Source of the DNA: an uncultured Porphyromonadaceae bacterium
GTDB lineage: Bacteria; Bacteroidota; Bacteroidia; Bacteroidales; Muribaculaceae
Assembly (NCBI GenBank): GCA_947177595.1
Contig: CAMWUZ010000070.1
Span: forward strand, 1-8,163
Length of the DNA: 8,163 nucleotides
Reading direction: 5' to 3'
Shown here: piece after piece, positions 6,660 to 8,163 of the stretch
Numbering within the stretch: the first letter of the stretch is position 1
How the letters are laid out: the number at the start of each line of letters is the position of its first letter
Position numbers and translations under genes: made by a program
Notes under the pieces: model-generated
What the model was told of the DNA's origin: nothing
Database searches by the model: none
Seen by the model: the letters and a program-made list of their open reading frames with translations, nothing else

Positions 6660-7106
6660 GCTGTAAGTAACGCCAATACCTATGTACGGCTGAAGCCCGC
6701 GAGGGGTTGCCGCCGCACCTGCCGACACTCCGAAATGCCATCTCTTGGAAACGGCAGGCACAGTTCGTGTCACAATTGAGCGTGGAATGTAAATGTGAAT
6801 TGAATCCAGATTCGGCTCTATCCCACTTATGTATGCGTCATATAATTCGTCTGAATACCGGCGTGAAACCATATCCATACATGCTGTAACGGTATCACAG
6901 GCAGAATCCGGCTTTACCTTAAACTGACGTGACCCCACCTTTTTCTCTGATACATATCGGGGAGTTATGACAGTTACCGTGTCATGGACAAGCAGTGTAT
7001 CGGTGTGGCAATATGTTTTGTACCGGGTACTGCCGGAATTATGCGTGATAAAATATCCGGCTATAAAGCCGACAATTATGCCGACAAAAAGATATGTGAT
7101 TTTCAT
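6645..7106 (-). CDS. DUF6808-like membrane-anchored small protein
   Basis: A 153-aa protein of unknown function. Residues about 4-21 form one hydrophobic helix (LFVGIIVGFIAGYFI) after a short basic start, so it is probably a signal anchor with the rest in the periplasm. The middle is rich in Thr/Val/Asp (HTDTLLVHDTVTVITP), followed by the block YDAYISGIEPNLDSIHIYI (89-107) and a C-terminal Gly/aromatic segment from WHFGVSAG (123-130) to YIGIGVTYSLFAF. These two blocks match my memory of DUF6808 proteins, which are common in Bacteroidales genomes and often lie in phage-like or mobile regions. The family call is recollection, not a search. Architecture (one N-terminal helix, periplasmic rest) resembles an inner-membrane spanin only superficially. 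It has its own promoter and no phage neighbours here. The 3' end overlaps nfo by 15 bases, tail to tail. Confidence 0.72.
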   Translation of the reverse strand: MKITYLFVGIIVGFIAGYFITHNSGSTRYKTYCHTDTLLVHDTVTVITPRYVSEKKVGSRQFKVKPDSACDTVTACMDMVSRRYSDELYDAYISGIEPNLDSIHIYIPRSIVTRTVPAVSKRWHFGVSAGAAATPRGLQPYIGIGVTYSLFAF

Positions 7107-7139
7107 AGTTAAAATTATGTGTTTTCAATGATATTGGCA

Positions 7140-7171
7140 CAAAGATAATATCTATTTTGCAAATACACAAA
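7140..7171 (-). promoter_or_regulatory. Bacteroidetes-type promoter for the DUF6808-like gene
   Basis: On the minus strand, TTTG (7171-7168), 20 bases, then TATCTTTG (7147-7140) is a full match to the TTTG/TAnnTTTG consensus. Initiation near 7135 would give a leader of about 30 bases before the ATG at 7106. An 11-base inverted repeat, AGATAATATCT (7143-7153), overlaps the -7 element and might be an operator, although it is short. Confidence 0.72.
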
Positions 7172-7219
7172 TCAAATACCCGCACCGTATCCGGTAATTT
7201 CTCTGATCTTCGCATAGTC

Positions 7220-7255
7220 AAAAAAGAGCCGCATCAAGTTTAACCGATGCAGCTC
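7220..7255 (-). terminator. Intrinsic terminator downstream of typA
   Basis: Read on the minus strand, GAGCTGCATC (7255-7246) pairs with GATGCGGCTC (7235-7226) in a 10-bp stem with one T-G wobble and a 10-base loop, followed by six T (7225-7220). It begins 25 bases beyond the typA stop and separates typA transcription from the DUF6808-like gene, which then starts from its own promoter. Confidence 0.88.
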
Positions 7256-7280
7256 CTGTAACCAATATCTTGAGGATTGA

Positions 7281-8163
7281 TTATTTTGACGCGCGTTTGC
7301 GCTCTATCTCATCAAGAATGATTTTGCGAATGCGGATATGATTGGGAGTAACCTCTACATATTCGTCTCCCTTAATGTATTCCAATGCTTCTTCAAGGCT
7401 GAATACTACCGGGGGAATAATTTTTGCCTTGTCATCCGCTCCCGATGCACGCATATTGGTGAGTTTCTTGGATTTGGTAACATTCACAACAATATCGTTG
7501 TCTTTGGCATTCTCACCCACAACCTGACCGGCATAAACCTCCTCCTGAGGGAATATGAAGAATTTGCCTCTGTCCTGGAGCTTGTCAATAGCGTAGGCGT
7601 AGGCGGTTCCACCTTCCATTGCGATAAGAGAGCCGTTTGTACGACGCTCTATATCACCTTTCCAGGGCTGATATTCAAGGAAGCGGTGAGCCATGATAGC
7701 CTCACCGGCAGATGCGGTGAGCACATTGTTTCTAAGTCCGATAATACCTCTTGAGGGTATATTGAATTCCATGTGAACGCGGTCGTTTTGAGTTGTCATG
7801 CTCACGAGGTCACCCTTTCTGCGGGTAACCATATCAATCATTTTACTTGAATATTCTTCCGGCACATTGATTGTGAGGAGCTCAACCGGCTCACATTTAC
7901 GACCGTCTATCTCTTTAACGATAACCTGCGGCTGACCTACCTGAAGCTCATAGCCTTCACGGCGCATGGTTTCTATAAGCACGGAGAGATGAAGCACTCC
8001 CCTGCCATATACTGTCCAGACATCCTCATTGTCCGCTTTGGTAACCCGGAGGGCAAGGTTGCGGTCAAGCTCCTTGATGAGACGGTCGCCGATATGACGG
8101 GAGGTAACGAACTTGCCGTCGCGACCGAAGAAGGGACTGTCATTAATCGTAAAGGTCATGGAC
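7281..8163 (-). CDS. typA: Ribosome-associated GTPase TypA/BipA, C-terminal half (N-terminus outside window)
   Basis: Translational GTPase of the EF-G/LepA superfamily that binds the 70S ribosome and helps 50S assembly and stress adaptation. About 294 C-terminal residues are present of a family near 600 aa, so the GTP-binding domain (G1-G5 motifs) lies beyond the right edge. The frame stays open through 8163; the Met codon at 8159 is internal, in the family motif SMTFTINDSPFFG. Visible parts are the EF-G domain III-like segment at the start, domain V-like GRGVLHLSVLIETMRREG, and the TypA-specific C-terminal domain with SRGIIGLRNN, TNGSLIAMEGGTAYAYA, LQDRGKFFIFPQEEVYAGQ, and KKLTNMRASGADDK. 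The last of these is a loop conserved in TypA and important for ribosome binding. The stop TAA is at 7283-7281 and is followed by a strong intrinsic terminator. Confidence 0.96.
   Translation of the reverse strand, partial: SMTFTINDSPFFGRDGKFVTSRHIGDRLIKELDRNLALRVTKADNEDVWTVYGRGVLHLSVLIETMRREGYELQVGQPQVIVKEIDGRKCEPVELLTINVPEEYSSKMIDMVTRRKGDLVSMTTQNDRVHMEFNIPSRGIIGLRNNVLTASAGEAIMAHRFLEYQPWKGDIERRTNGSLIAMEGGTAYAYAIDKLQDRGKFFIFPQEEVYAGQVVGENAKDNDIVVNVTKSKKLTNMRASGADDKAKIIPPVVFSLEEALEYIKGDEYVEVTPNHIRIRKIILDEIERKRASK

Noticed and set aside
7107..7280. Small RNA or hidden gene in the largest gap
   Set aside because: The 174 bases are accounted for by the typA terminator, a promoter and a short leader; no tRNA-like or riboswitch-like fold was apparent by eye.
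7338..7754. Plus-strand open frames inside typA
   Set aside because: They are antisense to highly conserved TypA sequence and have no start context or family signature.
1..8163. CRISPR array, insertion sequence, integrase, toxin-antitoxin or defence genes
   Set aside because: I saw no regularly spaced repeats, terminal inverted repeats flanking a transposase, or proteins of these families on either strand.

Overview
The window looks like chromosomal DNA from a member of the Bacteroidales, most likely a gut lineage such as the Muribaculaceae; the family-level placement is inference. Three things support this. The promoters fit the Bacteroidetes consensus (TTTG or TTG, 19-20 bases, then TAnnTTTG). 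Two genes belong to families I know mainly from Bacteroidetes (DUF4421 and a DUF6808-like protein). The remaining genes resemble Bacteroidetes versions of NspC, RadC, DinB, Nfo and TypA. Coding density is very high and no gap without a gene exceeds about 180 bases.

Left block, plus strand (1-2449): the 3' part of nspC (carboxynorspermidine decarboxylase, polyamine synthesis), a family 2 glycosyltransferase with C-terminal membrane helices, and radC. The genes overlap or lie 5 bases apart, so they are probably one transcript. They run head-on into the next block with a single base between stop codons.

Middle block, minus strand (4597-2451): a secreted Ntn-hydrolase of the choloylglycine hydrolase / penicillin V acylase family, followed by a DUF4421 probable outer-membrane beta-barrel protein. 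Their stop and start overlap (TAATG), so translation is probably coupled. This pair is the most interesting functional unit here: an exported amidase acting on bile-salt-like or N-acyl-amide substrates with a cell-envelope partner of unknown role.

Right block: dinB (DNA polymerase IV) and nfo (endonuclease IV) on the plus strand. A short divergent promoter region separates dinB from the hydrolase gene, and its two promoters sit so close to the start codons that both messages may be leaderless or nearly so. Then, on the minus strand, come a small DUF6808-like membrane-anchored protein with its own strong promoter, a clear intrinsic terminator, and the C-terminal half of typA/bipA, cut by the window edge.

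Most of the window is ordinary housekeeping and repair sequence. I see no CRISPR array, insertion sequence, tRNA, rRNA or defence system. The observations worth following are the hydrolase-DUF4421 pair, the compact divergent promoters, and the isolated DUF6808-like gene.
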